Below, one piece after another: positions 1 through 12,398 of a DNA stretch of 64,000 nucleotides; within the stretch, counting starts at the first letter, position 1; the number at the start of each line of letters is the position of its first letter. Position numbers and translations under genes: made by a program. This stretch comes from Tetrahymena elliotti 4EA (Eukaryota > Ciliophora > Oligohymenophorea > Hymenostomatida > Tetrahymenidae): NCBI GenBank assembly GCA_000231825.2, contig JH720332.1:440077-504076 (forward strand), read 5' to 3'. The notes beneath the pieces were generated by a model. It was not told the origin of the DNA. It ran no database searches and saw nothing but the letters and a program-made list of their open reading frames with translations.

Positions 1-858
1 TTTTGAAAATTTGAGATAAATTAAGAACTAAAAAGTCAAAATTTAATAATTTAATAATTTTAAAGAAAAGTTAGTAATTTTACCTCAATTCAATGTCAAG
101 TTGTGACTAAGAACTTAAATCAGAGCTTAGTAACTTTAAATAAGTAAAAATTAAAATATATCTATATCTCTACAGAAATTGAATTACTATTGTGAGAACT
201 GTAAAATAGTTTTTATTTTTTATTAACATTGATTATTTGTTTAGATATTAACTTGAATATTATTTAATTAGCAATTACTATGAAAAATTAGATTAATTTT
301 TTAAAACAAAATTTTTGCAAATTTGATCATAAAATGAATGAATCTGATTATTACTAATGATATTCAAACTACCACTGATTTGCAAAAAGTAGAAGATAAC
401 CTAATATTTTTAATTAAAAAATTAAAAAATCAAAAGTAAGGTTGACCACAGCGTTTAATTTGTAATAAATTTTTGTAATTATTTGTCACTCTCTCTATTT
501 AATATGTTCTAATTGTATTTGTAAATCTTAATGGAAGTTAATTTAAAATTAAAACAAAAGTTACAGTTTTTGATTTTTTAAATCATATTATTTATTTGAA
601 GATTTAAATCTCCTATTCCTCATATTTTTCTAAGTGCAAAAATTCAAGTTTAATTTATTTTTTAATTATTATAATCAAATATCAATCAAATTGTATCAAT
701 AATAAGAAATTATGTTCAATCAAAACCAATTTTCAAATAGATATGTTCCCTCCAAATTAAGATTAATAAAAAAGTGAAATTCATTGGTAAATAAATATTA
801 TTTATCATAAATTAAGTAGAAAATAAATCAAGTAAGTTGATCATTTGAAGTAGTAAAA
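1..858. other. AT-rich stretch without a recognised gene
   Basis: I see no open frame that looks coding on either strand with the ciliate code, no RNA gene and no obvious repeat. It presumably holds the upstream region of the gene starting near 859. Confidence 0.4.
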
Positions 859-1964
859 ATGTCAAGTATTGAAAATGAAAATGAAAAATATAAATCCACT
901 CTCAAGGTTAATAAGATTAAATATTTGAATAAAGGTGAGAAAGAATATTTATTAGAGCTAAAATATGTTGATGAGATGGCTAAATCAAGTAACCATAAGC
1001 CATTATGCGTTAAACAATGGAACATGCTAAGCCATTTACTTCTGTAGGATCATTACTGTGGAATTGAATTTGAAATCTAAAAAAAGCATTCTGCAACTGT
1101 AACTATGGATGAAGATAAGAATAAGGGAGATGAATAATCAACAGAGCAAAAGCTTATCTAGCTTGCAACTGAGAATAATCATGTCATTTTGGATGGTGAC
1201 GGAGAAATTATAGTAATTAGATTAAATAAATCAGATGCTAACAAGAAAAAAAGAAAGTATCATCTTAAAAATAGACAGAGAAAGTTATGTAAGTAGAAGT
1301 AAAAGAAAGAATAAGTGAGTTATATATATGTTGAAGAAAACAGCGATAAGAAGAACAAAGAACTGTTCTAATAATAATCTATAATATATAATAATAATCT
1401 TGCATTCCTAAAAGAAAAAGAGAAGATTTTGTTGAAAATTTTTTAGAATCTTAATAATTTGAATTAAAAAAATTAGTGAGAACTTAGAAGAAGTTAAATT
1501 GATGTTTGTATCTCAGAAATATTAGTAATAGCAGGTATAAGAAAGAGTTTAAAGTTTAAACAAATAATATTTACTATTATCTCAGGTATCAATCAACTGA
1601 TTCTATCAAAAGATGATGTAAATTTCATTATTTAAATTATTATTAGTAAAAGATAATAGAATAGCAAAAGTAAGCTTATAAATCAAAATAATACTTTCGA
1701 TGATTAGAAGGAGAAAAAATTAAATAAACAACAAAAAGAAACAATAACGATGATGAGTTAGAAGACAGAGATACCTTTCAATTTCCAGATATTAAAAGCT
1801 CAGACGATGAAGAAAAACGAAAAATTTTAGGAAAGGAACTAAAAAATCAATTCCTAAATCTTAGTTAGCAAAAAAAGTTATGTTTAAAAATCTTGATTGA
1901 TTTTATTTGTATTGTGGTTATGGTTGTATTATTGTAAATTTTATTAAATTACCATTTTAACTGA
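859..1964 (+). CDS. Hypothetical Gln/Lys-rich coiled-coil protein with C-terminal membrane anchor; introns only partly resolved
   Basis: Function not recognised. With TAA/TAG as Gln, an open frame runs from the ATG at 859 to a TGA at 1477. A good splice model removes 1299-1476 (GTAAAAG...ATTAG) and continues as a charged, Gln-rich stretch (ENLEEVKLMF, then several Gln) typical of a coiled coil, to a donor at 1586. The last part, about 1749-1964, is open in one frame: an acidic segment (DELEDRDTF, SSDDEEKRK) followed by roughly 20 hydrophobic residues (ILIDFICIVVMVVLL) and the TGA at 1962. That is the layout of a tail-anchored protein; a SNARE-like role is possible but I cannot support it. The 1586-1748 segment has two short candidate introns and a TGA at 1701 that I could not splice out cleanly, so a damaged gene is not excluded. 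It shares no motif with the P family next door. Confidence 0.45.
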
Positions 1965-2384
1965 AACAAAACAAAATATTTGAATTTTTTCTTTAATTTT
2001 GAAAACAAAATTAAAAATGTAAAAAATAATCATTTTAATTTTTTGATTATTAGAGGTATCTTTAAATTATTTGTCAATAAGTTAGTTTTTGTAAAAAAAT
2101 CAAAATTTAATAATTAATGGATTTATGAACAGTGAAATTTATTCGGCATTCAGAATTTATCGTAACTCTAATTTGTCTAATTTGAAAAGGGTTTTATTTA
2201 TTTCTTCTGAAAAATATTAGTTAATAAACAGGAAATTGAAATCGTTTAAAAATATTTTTTCTCTTTAAAAAATAAGAGAAAATTATTTTTTTAATATTAA
2301 CTAAGCCCAAGCTAGAGCTTTTATTCTTGCGGTAAAATAATTTATTTAAATTCCATTTTAAAGATATAATAAATACTATTTTAG

Positions 2385-4050
2385 ATGATCATAACGCTGA
2401 TTTTCGAGTAGATCATGAAACAAAAGGACCAATAAACTCCATAAACAAAGCCTTTGTTAAAAGTTTTACTCATCATTCTTAAAAAAAAAATACACTCAAG
2501 GATGACCAGTAATTATTTAAGATTAATGTTATTCCCCAATTAGATGAAAGTACTCTTTATTTTAGATTATTTTTTATATTTACTATATTACTTTGAATTA
2601 GATAGTTTAACTCCTACTTAGTCTGCCTCTTACATACATTAAAATTTAAAATCAGAAGGATCAGTACCAAACCAAAGTGAAAAAAACTTTTTCTTAGGCT
2701 TACCAGTAAATGTATCTAGTAAATAACTATTTCAATTGTCTATAAAAAGTAAAATTAATTTTTTTAAAATTTAGATAGTTGTTCAATAGAGGAGCTTTAG
2801 AATTAAGATGAAAAATTTTAAAATGCTTCTCTAAACACAAAGAATTAGAAAATAGAGCATCTAAACGGGATTCTAAAAACTTCTCAAAATTGCAAAATTA
2901 AAACCTCAGACTCTAGTAAAAATGGTAAGTTTCTATCCATTTGTTTTAATTTTGATTAAACAAATATTTTAACATAATATTATTTTATAAAAGAACTCCT
3001 CCATCCTTCAAAAAGAGTATAATTTGAGTCCGAAAATGAAGAAAAAATGATCAAATCAGGTAATTATTTAACTATTTTCTATTTATTTATATAATTTAAT
3101 AAAAATCAAAAGACTCAAACTATAACCTTGAGAAAGACTTTGATTAAAATGCAATCAAATCAATTCTGAAAAGTTCGAAAACAATACTATTCAATTAAAG
3201 AAAAGAAAAAATTAAATCAAATCAAAGTAACCTATTTTAATTAAAAGGAAAATAAGATAACCAAGAAGATGAATAGTTCAACATGGACTATTCTAATATC
3301 AAATCAGACAAATTAGTTTAATATTTAATAAGTAGAGATGATTAAAGTTTAAACTGTAATGAAAAATATTTTTTCAGTGAGTTGGTAACTAAAATATCTA
3401 GCACAGGAGAGAGAAAAGAAAAGATTATTTTCATTACACATAAATCTTTCTATGTTCTTTAAGACCTTGATAGCTCTTCACATATACAAAAATTTAAGAT
3501 TTCTGATATTAATAAAATAATAATCCAAAAAGAATAATAAAATGTATGCTCAATTATCATCAACAAATGCTTCTAATTAAACTTGCAAATTAACCATTTT
3601 ATTGAGTTTTTTTTATTCATTAAATCAATTTTTATAAATATTATAAAAATAACTCCTCCAATAGTTTAGTAATACAGTTAATAATCAAAATATCTACTTA
3701 AAATTTTCAACACTAATAGAAATGAATCAAAAATGGAAACCTCCATAATGAAACAAAAAAAAGAGTTTAATGTAGAAACCTTTTAATTTGTTAACAATAT
3801 CTAATAATAACAAGTTCTTGGAAGAATTAAATTCTTTTCTAACTGTATTTATTTATCTACCTAAGAAAAAGAGTCCTAATTAAAAAGGTTTGATCAACTA
3901 GAACTATTGTGCAGAGACTTTTAAAAAGGAAACTTTGTATTCAAATCTCTTAAAAATGCTGACATTATTTACCTTATAAAGCTATCTGAAGATTGCGATC
4001 TTCCATATTTTATCGATTTATTAGAATAATCAAATATTTAAATTAAATGA
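2385..4050 (+). CDS. P1: RVxF/SILK protein with TH1-like and GRAM-like domains (5' exon not found)
   Basis: First member of the tandem family. Exons in phase: 2385-2549, 2602-2718, 2775-2924, 2994-3059, 3113-4050, all joined at phase 1. The first listed exon follows a TTTTAG acceptor and matches exon 3 of P4 (start DDHN, later INSINKAFVKSF). The start codon and upstream exons are not resolved; a candidate donor lies at 2332. The PP1-docking RVxF-type motif is SKRVQF (exon at 2994) and the SILK motif is KSILKS (start of the last exon). The last exon carries a TH1/PH-like domain (YFFSELVTKIS, GERKEKIIFITH, FYVLQDL) and a diverged GRAM-like domain (RIKFFSNCIYLS). It ends at the TGA at 4048. It is more diverged from the others than they are from each other, and stands alone upstream of the tRNA gene. 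Role as PP1-binding scaffold is inferred. Confidence 0.75.
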
Positions 4051-4588
4051 TATTCATTCATAATTTATATTCAATCTTAAATTTTATTATTTTGTATTCA
4101 GTTATTAATTAAAATACCTTCATTCAACAAATGATAAATATTTGATATAATAAAGTTTATTATCTCGTCAATAAATATTATTATATTAAATTATGGTTTT
4201 TTGTCCATTGTTTAATTTTGATCTAAAAGGATAGATATTAGTCTTTATTTTAAATTAAATTGTTTAAAGAAGGAATTTATAATACGTAAAATTTAGATAT
4301 ATTTATTATTCACTATATTTTTATTTAAGAAATTTGAACTCAATTAATTACAAAAACCCTTATTATCTTTTTTTTCATAACATTAAAAAGTTTTTCTGAT
4401 TTAAAAAGCAAATATTAAATTGAGTCATTATTACTTCAAAAATTTGAATTTATCTTAGATAAAAATAAAATATATTTTTAATTTGCTAGATTAAATAAAT
4501 AAGTAAATATTATAATATTTTTAAGTTAATGAAAAAACAAATTTACTCTTCAAAATTGAATAAAAAGGATATTTAATAAATAACTGAT
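4051..4588. other. Intergenic, P1 to tRNA-Pro
   Basis: AT-rich, with no coding-like frame or repeat recognised. Confidence 0.4.
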
Positions 4589-4596
4589 AAAAAAAA
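4589..4596 (-). terminator. RNA polymerase III terminator of tRNA-Pro
   Basis: A run of eight T on the minus strand begins two bases beyond the 3' end of the tRNA gene, as expected for a Pol III stop signal. Confidence 0.8.
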
Positions 4597-4598
4597 TT

Positions 4599-4670
4599 GG
4601 GGTCGTCCGAGAATCGAACCCGGGACCTCTCGTACCCTAAACGAGAATCATGCCACTAGACCAACAACCC
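4599..4670 (-). tRNA. tRNA-Pro (anticodon AGG)
   Basis: A 72-nt cloverleaf reads on the minus strand from 4670 to 4599. The 7-bp acceptor stem pairs GGGTTGT with ACGACCC (one G-T pair) and the discriminator base is C. The anticodon stem CTCGT/ACGAG encloses the loop TTAGGGT, giving anticodon AGG for proline codons (inosine expected at the first position). The T arm contains the canonical GGTTCGATTC box and the D region the TGGTCTAGTGG A box. There is no intron, and CCA is not encoded, as usual in eukaryotes. It is by far the most GC-rich piece of the neighbourhood. Confidence 0.97.
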
Positions 4671-5159
4671 TTAATCAATAGTTAAAGTATAATTATAACT
4701 ATTCAGTTTAATTTTTAATATATTATATAATCTTTATTTTTAATTAAATATAGATACAATTTACAAAAATCATTTGACTAATTTTCCTAAGCAATTAACA
4801 GTTTTCAAAAAAATAAGTATCAATAAAATAAAAGTAATAACGCTTTCATTAATTTAGCATTTAAAAAACTCATAAATTTGTTCTTTAGTAAGAAATAAGT
4901 ATTTCAAAAAATAAATGATAAGTAAACTAATCTTTTTATTTTGAATAGCTTGAATCTTAATCTTTATTTTTTAATTTGAGTAACATTATAACACCTTTTT
5001 AGCAATTATAAAAAATGTAAAATATTAAATCAACAAAAAAAGTGAAATAATTAAATAGCAATAAAAAATGAATCTAACTATAAATAAATTATTTAGTTAA
5101 TCACTCAATAATCTCTCATAAATAAAACCTTTATCAAAAATTTATAATCAAAATTGAAA
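4671..5159. other. Intergenic, tRNA to first repeat array
   Basis: AT-rich; nothing recognised apart from possible upstream sequence of the tRNA gene. Confidence 0.35.
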
Positions 5160-7180
5160 AGCTATTTTACTCCATGTTCAGATTCAACGTTTAGAGATTA
5201 TAGCATTTTGTTAAACTAGATCCTAATCCTTCTACACCTATTTCGCCAATTTTATTTCCACTTAAAAAATATAAAACATTTCATGGGGAGATATTTAAAA
5301 TAATAAAAAAATATATAAATAAATTTGCTTGAAATCTCATAAAACAAATATAAATTCGTGAATGAACTAAAGAAATTTCAAGTAAACCCAAATAAATTCA
5401 TAAGTGAGTTGCTCATAAATTGAATTATTGTTTATTGAGGAATGCATAAATAATATTAACCTTAGTTAAAGAGTCAAATTTTTGAGATTTATGTATTGTG
5501 CTAAGCTATGTCCTAATCCTTATGCTCCTATTTCACTAATATTATTCCAACTTTTATTAAATAATAAAAAATTATTTAATATTTAATAAAGAAAGTAAAA
5601 AAATGTTAATTAATTTAGAAAAAAACTAATATTAAATAATGAATGAGCCAAAAAATATCAAATAACCCAAAACAATTATTAAGCCACCATTTATTCTTAA
5701 ACTAAATTCTTAATTTATTCCTAAATGTAAAATAATATTGAAAAACTAGATTTACATGAGTTTAAGAGCCAAAGTTTAGAGATTAGAGCATTATGCTAAA
5801 CCAACTCCTAATCCTTATATACCCATATTGCCAACAAAATTCCGACTTTAAAAAAATAAAAAAATTGAATAAAGAAATATTGAAATGTGATAAGAAAATA
5901 AAAATGAATGATAAAATGAATATCAAATAAATTTTTTAGTGAGCAGCTCTCAAAGTTTATTTGTTTAAAAATGATAATCAATATTAAAAAACTATTTTAC
6001 CTTAGATCAAGAGCAAAATTTTAAAGATTAGAGCATTGTGATAAGCCAGATCCTAATTTTTATGTACCATTTTCACCAATACTATTCCAACTTTTAAAAA
6101 TTAAAAAATATAAAATAGTAAATATTGAAAAAGAGAGAAAAATAAAAACAAGAATTTAATTTGAAAACAACAGATAAAAATTAATGAACTAATGAATCAA
6201 ATATTAAGTAAAGGCAAATAAATTAATTTGTCCATAGCTCATAAATTAAAGTTTTATTTTATTCAAAAATATTTAATTAATATTGAAAAACTGTTTTTAC
6301 CCAAGATCAAGAGTCAATGTTTAAAGATTAGAACATTGTACTATGCCAGATATTAATCCTTCTATGCCCTTTCCATCAAAATTATTCCATCTTTTAAAAA
6401 ATTATAAATATTTTAATATTAAAGACAAAAAGAAAAAAAAGTGAATTAAATTAGTAAATGAATGAGTAAAACAAATATTAAGATATTAATTAGTTTGTCA
6501 GTGCTCATAAATTAAAGCCTTTATTTATTCATAATGCATAAATAATATTGAAAAACTATTTTACGCAAGGCTAAGATTCAAAGTTTAGAGATTAGAGCAA
6601 TTCGATAAGCCACATCCTAATCCTTAGAGACCAATTTCACCAATTCGACTACTACTTTTAAAAAATAAAAGAAATATAAAACAATGAATCAAGGTCTACA
6701 GAATGAATGAAATTTAAAAAGAAAAAATATGAATTAAGTTTGTAAACAATACAAAAATTCAAGTAATCCCAATTAAATTATTTAGTCAGTTGCTCATTAG
6801 TGAAATTAATTATTTCTTATATTATTTATACTTAGAATACCAAATTTACCTTAACAAAAGAGTCAAATTTTAGAGATTAGAGCATTTTGCTAAATGATTT
6901 GCTAATGTTTATGTACTGAAATCATCTATACTATGCTTACTTTTAAATAAAAATTTTAAATAAGAACAAAAAATTATTGAAAGAATGAGAAATAGAAAAA
7001 GTGTAAATTAAATTTTAAAATAACAAATAAAAATTAATTAATGAGCCAAAAAAATATCAAGTAAACCTAAAAAAATAATTCAGTTAGTCAATCAGTGGCT
7101 AAGAAATTAATTTATTTAAAAACATTTTTATCTGAATTTAAGAATCAAAGTTTAGAGATTAGATTATTTTAAAGGAGAAT
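5160..7180 (-). repeat. Repeat array 1: about eight diverged units, inverted relative to array 2
   Basis: Eight degenerate copies of a unit with a ~100-bp conserved core and ~150-200 bp of AT-rich linker, period about 240-305 bp. On the plus strand the core reads GTTTAGAGATTAGAGCATT, then AAGCCAGATCCTAATCC, a variable step, and a TTTCACCAATATTATTCCAAC-like end. Cores lie near 5195, 5485, 5775, 6015, 6315, 6580, 6865 and 7145; the last breaks off after about 20 bases. Units differ by many substitutions and small indels, so the array is old. No frame is shared by all units, so it is not coding. It is the reverse complement of array 2 at 13262-17060. Confidence 0.9.
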
Positions 7181-7869
7181 GAATTAAATTACCTAAAATC
7201 AACAGATAGGATTGAATTTTATGATAAATCAGAGGTTAGAAACTTTTTATATATAAATGATAAAATATATATTAGACTCAAAAAAAGTTCTTGTACATCT
7301 AGGAGAAATGTAAAACATTTTATGTTTTATGTTGACATTAATTTATTTTCTTTTTTTGAATCAGAAATTATGTAGAATTTTTATTAATTAAAGAATTAAA
7401 GATGAATGTGAAGAAATAAATATAAAAATATGAAAAAAGATACTTTAATAAGAAACAAACAAATTAAATTCTTTATTCTTTTAAATAAGATTTTATACAT
7501 ACTCATTATTATAGTCCTAGAAATCAAAAAATTTTTTAAGGGTAAGCTAAGAAGAGCTAAAATATAGATTTAAAGATACCCTTCAAATTAAAAGTTTTTA
7601 CTGATTGAGCCAGACCCTGTATTATACTATATATATTGATGCTTTACATATTTTTTGATAATAGCAAAAATACTTTAAAGATAATAAAATTAGTTATTGC
7701 TTATATTATTGCCATGTTTTTTTTTGAATTATTCTGATTACTGCTTTGATTAAAATTGAAAAAAATGACTGCGATTTTCTTTAATCTTATATTTTCCTTT
7801 ATCAAAAATCATTCTGAAAAGAAGAGAAAAATAAATTAAGATTAAAAGAAGCTAATCAATATAATTTAG
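7181..7869. other. Spacer after repeat array 1
   Basis: No gene-like frame or repeat recognised. Confidence 0.35.
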
Positions 7870-8270
7870 TGATTGTTATTTTGTAAATAAAAATCGATTA
7901 TTTTAACATAAATTTTAAGTCACCCTTCCCTTCTCCATTAAATTAAGCCCCCTTATTTGTTTTGATAAATTAGAAAATAAAAATTGATTTCTATTTTATT
8001 TATAATTTTAAGTTTTTAATTTGCTTTATCTGAATATGAAAGCTTTGGAATTATAATAAACAGAAAAGAAAGCTATAAATAGGATATTAATTTTGATTTT
8101 GATAAAATATAAATTATTTAATTCTGATAAAGATTATCTGATTTACACTTTTTTATTAGATCATAAAATATAATGAATCATATTTACAATTGAATTCTAT
8201 TAGACTTTGTAAATTTAAAATTTTATTTTATTTTTTTGTAAGATCAAGAGAGTACTACTAAAAATTTAAA
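7870..8270 (+). repeat. Cassette flank, left copy (partner near 17430-17840)
   Basis: About 400 bp recognisably similar to 17430-17840 in the same orientation. Shared landmarks are AAAGCTTTGGAATTATAATAA, TTATTAGATCATAAAATATA and the end AAGAGAGTACTACTAA (each shown within 20-21 bases of its anchor). With the similarity at 9090-9470 and the P2/P3 genes, it shows that a cassette several kb long was duplicated. It looks non-coding. Confidence 0.7.
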
Positions 8271-8953
8271 CAAAACCAATATGGCAAGATGGAAAGCATT
8301 TAAAAATACATTCATAATTTTTTATTTAGAATTGTTTATTAATAAAACTTATCTTAACATTCATTCATTGTGATATTTATTGGGTTTCTTAAAATTATTT
8401 TTAAAGTTGAGCTAGCAAATATTTATTTTTTATTTTCAGCTAATTGATAATTAAAGTTGTAAAAATAATTAAAAGTGTGAAAAAAGATCATTATTTTCTT
8501 ATTAATTTTTGTTTAAACAAAACAATAAATAATTTGGTTTTATGATTTCAATTTATTTTCTTTTCTTAAATTAGGCATTACTATGAAAAATGATAGAATT
8601 ACTATTAAGAGTTTTTTCTAAAATATTTATCAAATTTTTGAAACAATAATTTAGTTTAATAAATAGTGATTTGTCTAAAATATTTAAAATAGTTGCTAAA
8701 AATTTCAAATATATTTTAAAAACAGTGTTCTATTTCCAATTATAAACACTGATTAAGAATTCAAAGCTTTTATTCCTTTTGTAAAAAATTCAAGTTTAAT
8801 TTTGCATTAGAAAAAATTTGAATGTTTCTATAATTAAAACACTTGATAGATCTTATTTTACAAAACCATATCTTTTAATATTAGAATATTTTAAAAATAT
8901 TAAGCTCATAATTCATAAAAATACAATTGACTATTTGTTTGGTGATTAAAATG

Positions 8954-9061
8954 GGTAGGGTAACATTTATTAGAAGAGTGAATATTAGATTTCAGTAAAC
9001 ATTATTATCAAATTGATATTCACCTAAATATATTAGTTCTTCTAATAAATGCTACCCTACC
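8954..9061. mobile_element. 108-bp hairpin element with 24-bp terminal inverted repeats
   Basis: Left arm 8954-8977 (starts GGTAGGGTAACA) and right arm 9038-9061 (ends CTACCCTACC) pair over 24 bp with one mismatch. An inner pair GTGAATAT/ATATTCAC extends the hairpin. The arms are much richer in G and C than their surroundings. It has no coding capacity. MITE-like, but I found no clean target-site duplication; it is absent from the sister cassette around P3. Confidence 0.6.
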
Positions 9062-9712
9062 TTAAACAGAGTTTTTACCTATTTGACAAATTTAACTCGA
9101 AGATTTTTTATTAGTATAAATAAATAGATAATTTGTGATAAATATTTTGAAATATGTTTCAATTAGAATCTGCATAATATTTAATATTTTGTTAATTTTA
9201 AAATTGTTTGTTAAAACTTTTATAAAGACGCAGGTGTCATTATTTTTATACTTATCAGAATAAATTATTATTCGATGCAAGTGTACAATTAGAAGGTAAT
9301 ATTTAAAAAATGAAAGAAAGTAAAAAACTAATTGCAATCGAATAAAGTATTCTTTGTTGAAAAAAGTATAATCTAAGAGACTACTCTGAATTTGAAGATA
9401 GGATTTTAACAAAAACAATAAAATATTTTTTATTAAAGTCATTTAAAGAAGTATTTTTTTATCTTTTATTCCAAAAAAATCATCTTAAAATAAACTCCAA
9501 AATTAGTTTTTACTCATAATTGAAAGTAAATTTTTATAAAAATAAAAGTGCAGAGTATATCTTATCTTGAAATAGTAATTTTTTTATTTGACTTTGCTTT
9601 AATCTTAATATGTATTAACTATTTTCTTGTTATTTCTAATAATAAAAGTTTGATTAAAAATCAATTTAGAAAAGGTTGAATGAAAGAAGGTTTAACAATA
9701 TTAACAGCAACT
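9062..9712 (+). other. Upstream region of P2, similar to 17850-18390
   Basis: Non-coding. Blocks near 9150-9180 (AATCTGCATAATATTTAATA) and 9340-9470 reappear upstream of P3. No gene is supported. Confidence 0.55.
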
Positions 9713-9737
9713 TAATCATTATTAGATTTTATTAGAA
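9713..9737 (+). promoter_or_regulatory. Conserved upstream box of P2
   Basis: The sequence ATTATTAGATTTTATTAG lies about 400 bp upstream of the P2 ATG. Close relatives occur at similar distances before P3, P6, P7, P9, P11, P12 and the inverted P13. Role (promoter or other) is inferred from conservation and position only. Confidence 0.4.
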
Positions 9738-10122
9738 CAAAAATAAAAATTTAAAACCCTTTCAATGTCAGGAAAATTGTATTCTCTATTAGGCTAATTT
9801 AATGTAATAACATTTCTAACCATTTATTCAAGTATTATTAGTTTGAAATAATGTATTTGTTAAATTCCTACAAAATCCTAAATATTCTTTTTTTGGTAAT
9901 TATTATAAATAAATGTTAATATTAGTTTATTACTGAACTAATTTATCAAGAAATTAATAAATTTTTAATAATGCTAAATAAGTAAGATTGATGATTGCTT
10001 TAATTTTTACTAGCTAAGTTTTAATTTACTGCTAATTATCTTAACTATTTAATTAGGCCTAGTAAATCTATTATCAATATTATTTATTAATTATCTAAAT
10101 TTAAGTTAAAAAATATTAAAAA

Positions 10123-12044
10123 ATGAGTAGCGAGAATATAACTTTAAAAACTACTATTTAAAATAATTCTCCACATCTTAATGGTGCTAAGATTACACTA
10201 TAACAAAAAAAGTACTACACAAGAAGCTCATCGTAAAAAAACACAATGCTTTGCATATATTTCATGATTTGTTATTTATAAAAATAAGTGTTTAAACTGA
10301 AATGATTGGAAGTGTTCAACCTCAAATTCAGAAATTTGATTCTATTAAAAAATAAGAAACCTGTCCTAAGAATTAAAACTATCATGAGAATGATGATTTA
10401 ATGACTAATGCTATTATTGATAGTAGTTAAGATGCTTTTAATTCAATTAATAGCTTTGCGTACAAAAGTTTTGCTCCTGAATAATCTTAAGTAGAAGATG
10501 CTATTATCTAATAAGAATTTCCTTCAAAAAGCTTTACTTAATCATCTGGAAGTAATAACTATTTGAAGCATATTTTATGAATCTTAGTAATATATTATTT
10601 AGTTTAAAAGAATTCAAATAATAAAGATAAAGGTCTATTGCTCCATATACATATTAAATAATCAAGTAAATAATATTAACTTTATTCTTTATTTAGAAAA
10701 CTTTTATATAAAGGAAGTAGTTGCTATAAGGATGAAGATTAAAACAGTTAAGTTAGTTCACCAAATGCAAATTCTCTTCAAAGCGAGATTAGTTCAATAC
10801 AAAGCTCTCCTAGTAAAAGAGTAACTTTTTCAGATTTTATGTCAGAAAGTAACTTATTAAAATGATTTTTGTTGTTTTGGAGACTTTTAATATTCAAAAA
10901 TATTTAATCCTTGTTTTCTTTAAAAAGGTCCATTTTACAGCAATAACAGCTAAAATAAAAAAAATAAGTCATTCTTTTTTGGGTCTTAATAAGAGTCAAT
11001 TATTAAAGCAGGTAATCTTGCTTTTTAGTCTTTTTTTATTTAAATTAATCAAAATAATTATTTTAGATTATAAGCATTAACTTTCTCATTAGTAAACTAA
11101 AATTCATTTTTAGTCAATATTAAAAAGATCTTCAACAAGTGATTATAGATAAGGTAAAAATATTTAGATAAGTCATTAAAACTTATTTTACAAATTTATT
11201 AGAGTAAAAGTAGTCTTAAAATGATTTTCAAACAAACGAATTTAACATGGATTTCTGTTGTGTGAAAAATGATGATTTTGTTCAATCATTAATTGAAAAT
11301 GAAATAAATACTTCCAATTTACAAGATGAATATTTTTTCAGTGAGAAGGTAACTAGAATATCAAATTCTGGAGAGGAAAAGGAAAGAATAATTTTAATTA
11401 CGCATAATTCCTTTTATGTTTTATAAGATATTTAAAATTACAAGCATATAAAAAGATTTGAAATAAAAGAAATCAATAAAATAATAATTACTTCTACATA
11501 AAAAAATTAATGCTCTCTTTTAGTGAGAAAAACATATTAACTAAATTTGTAGATAAAACATTTCTATGAATTTATTTAATTCATTCAAAGTATTTTTAAA
11601 CACTTTTTAAAAGCTTACATCCCAATTATCTAAAGCTAGAATAGAGTAAAAAAAGAATAACCAGAAATAAATACACCTAATAAAAATTAAACTAAAATAG
11701 AATACTTTTTGGCCACAATAAGAAAAGAATATCATGTATAAATAGAGAAAATCATGAATAATCGTTCAAAAGACTAAGTGAAAATATAAGGATTACTTTA
11801 TTTCTTTTCAAATTGTATTTGCATTAATGAATTAAAGAACTAATAATTAAATAAACTCACCTAAGTAGATTTAATAAATACAAACTAATAAGAAAAAAGT
11901 TTTATCTTTCAATCTCAAAAAAATTCAGAAGTTATTTATGAAATAAGACTCTTAGATAATGAAGATTTCCCATTTTTTGCTAATCAAATATATAAGTTTT
12001 ATAGTGAAAAAATGCAAAATAAATAACAAATTTAAATTAAGTGA
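10123..12044 (+). CDS. P2: RVxF/SILK protein with TH1-like and GRAM-like domains, intact, 527 aa
   Basis: Seven exons give one continuous frame: 10123-10232, 10289-10551, 10603-10665, 10714-10848, 10928-11011, 11067-11153, 11203-12044. The first intron is phase 2 and the other five are phase 1; lengths are 48-79 bp. The N-terminal half is Ser/Asn/Gln-rich with a family motif NSINSFAYKSF near residue 85. KRVTF (about 180-184) fits the PP1-docking RVxF consensus and SILK (about 235-238) fits the second PP1-docking motif. The TH1/PH-like module covers about 290-390 (YFFSEKVTRIS, ERIILITHNSFYVL, IKRFEIKEINKIII). The GRAM-like module covers about 420-515 (IQGLLYFFSNCICI, KSFIFQSQKNSE). There is no signal peptide or membrane segment. 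The first 1.2 kb is identical to P3. PP1 binding and membrane association are inferred. Confidence 0.88.
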
Positions 12045-12398
12045 AATTAAGTTGTTCTTCTATTATATTCGTTTTCATAATTTTATTTTTATTTTACTTA
12101 CTAAACAGAAATTTATTACAAGCCTAATAATTATATTAACATCCATCAATTAAATTAATTGTAAATATTCTTTACTCCATAATAAATATATCTAAAAGAA
12201 TTAGAAATAATATCACATAGGTAAATAAAAAACCTAATATAATTATTTTAATATATTTTTCTTTTAATAAATGTAATACATACTGAAATATTTGATAGAA
12301 TTAGTATGTATTTTTTCTAAAGTTATTAAAAATAAAAACTATTTGATTAAAATTATAGAATCCAAAAATAATATATAAAAATGCTATTTTTATTCTTA

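Noticed and set aside
9092..9442. Minus-strand 116-codon frame, hydrophobic
   Set aside because: Its counterpart upstream of P3 is not open and the composition is that of AT-rich non-coding DNA.
10862..11080. 72-codon standard-code frame, identical at 19550-19768
   Set aside because: It runs across intron 4, exon 5 and intron 5 of P2/P3 in a frame other than the one that joins the exons; identity between copies reflects the conversion tract, not a separate gene.
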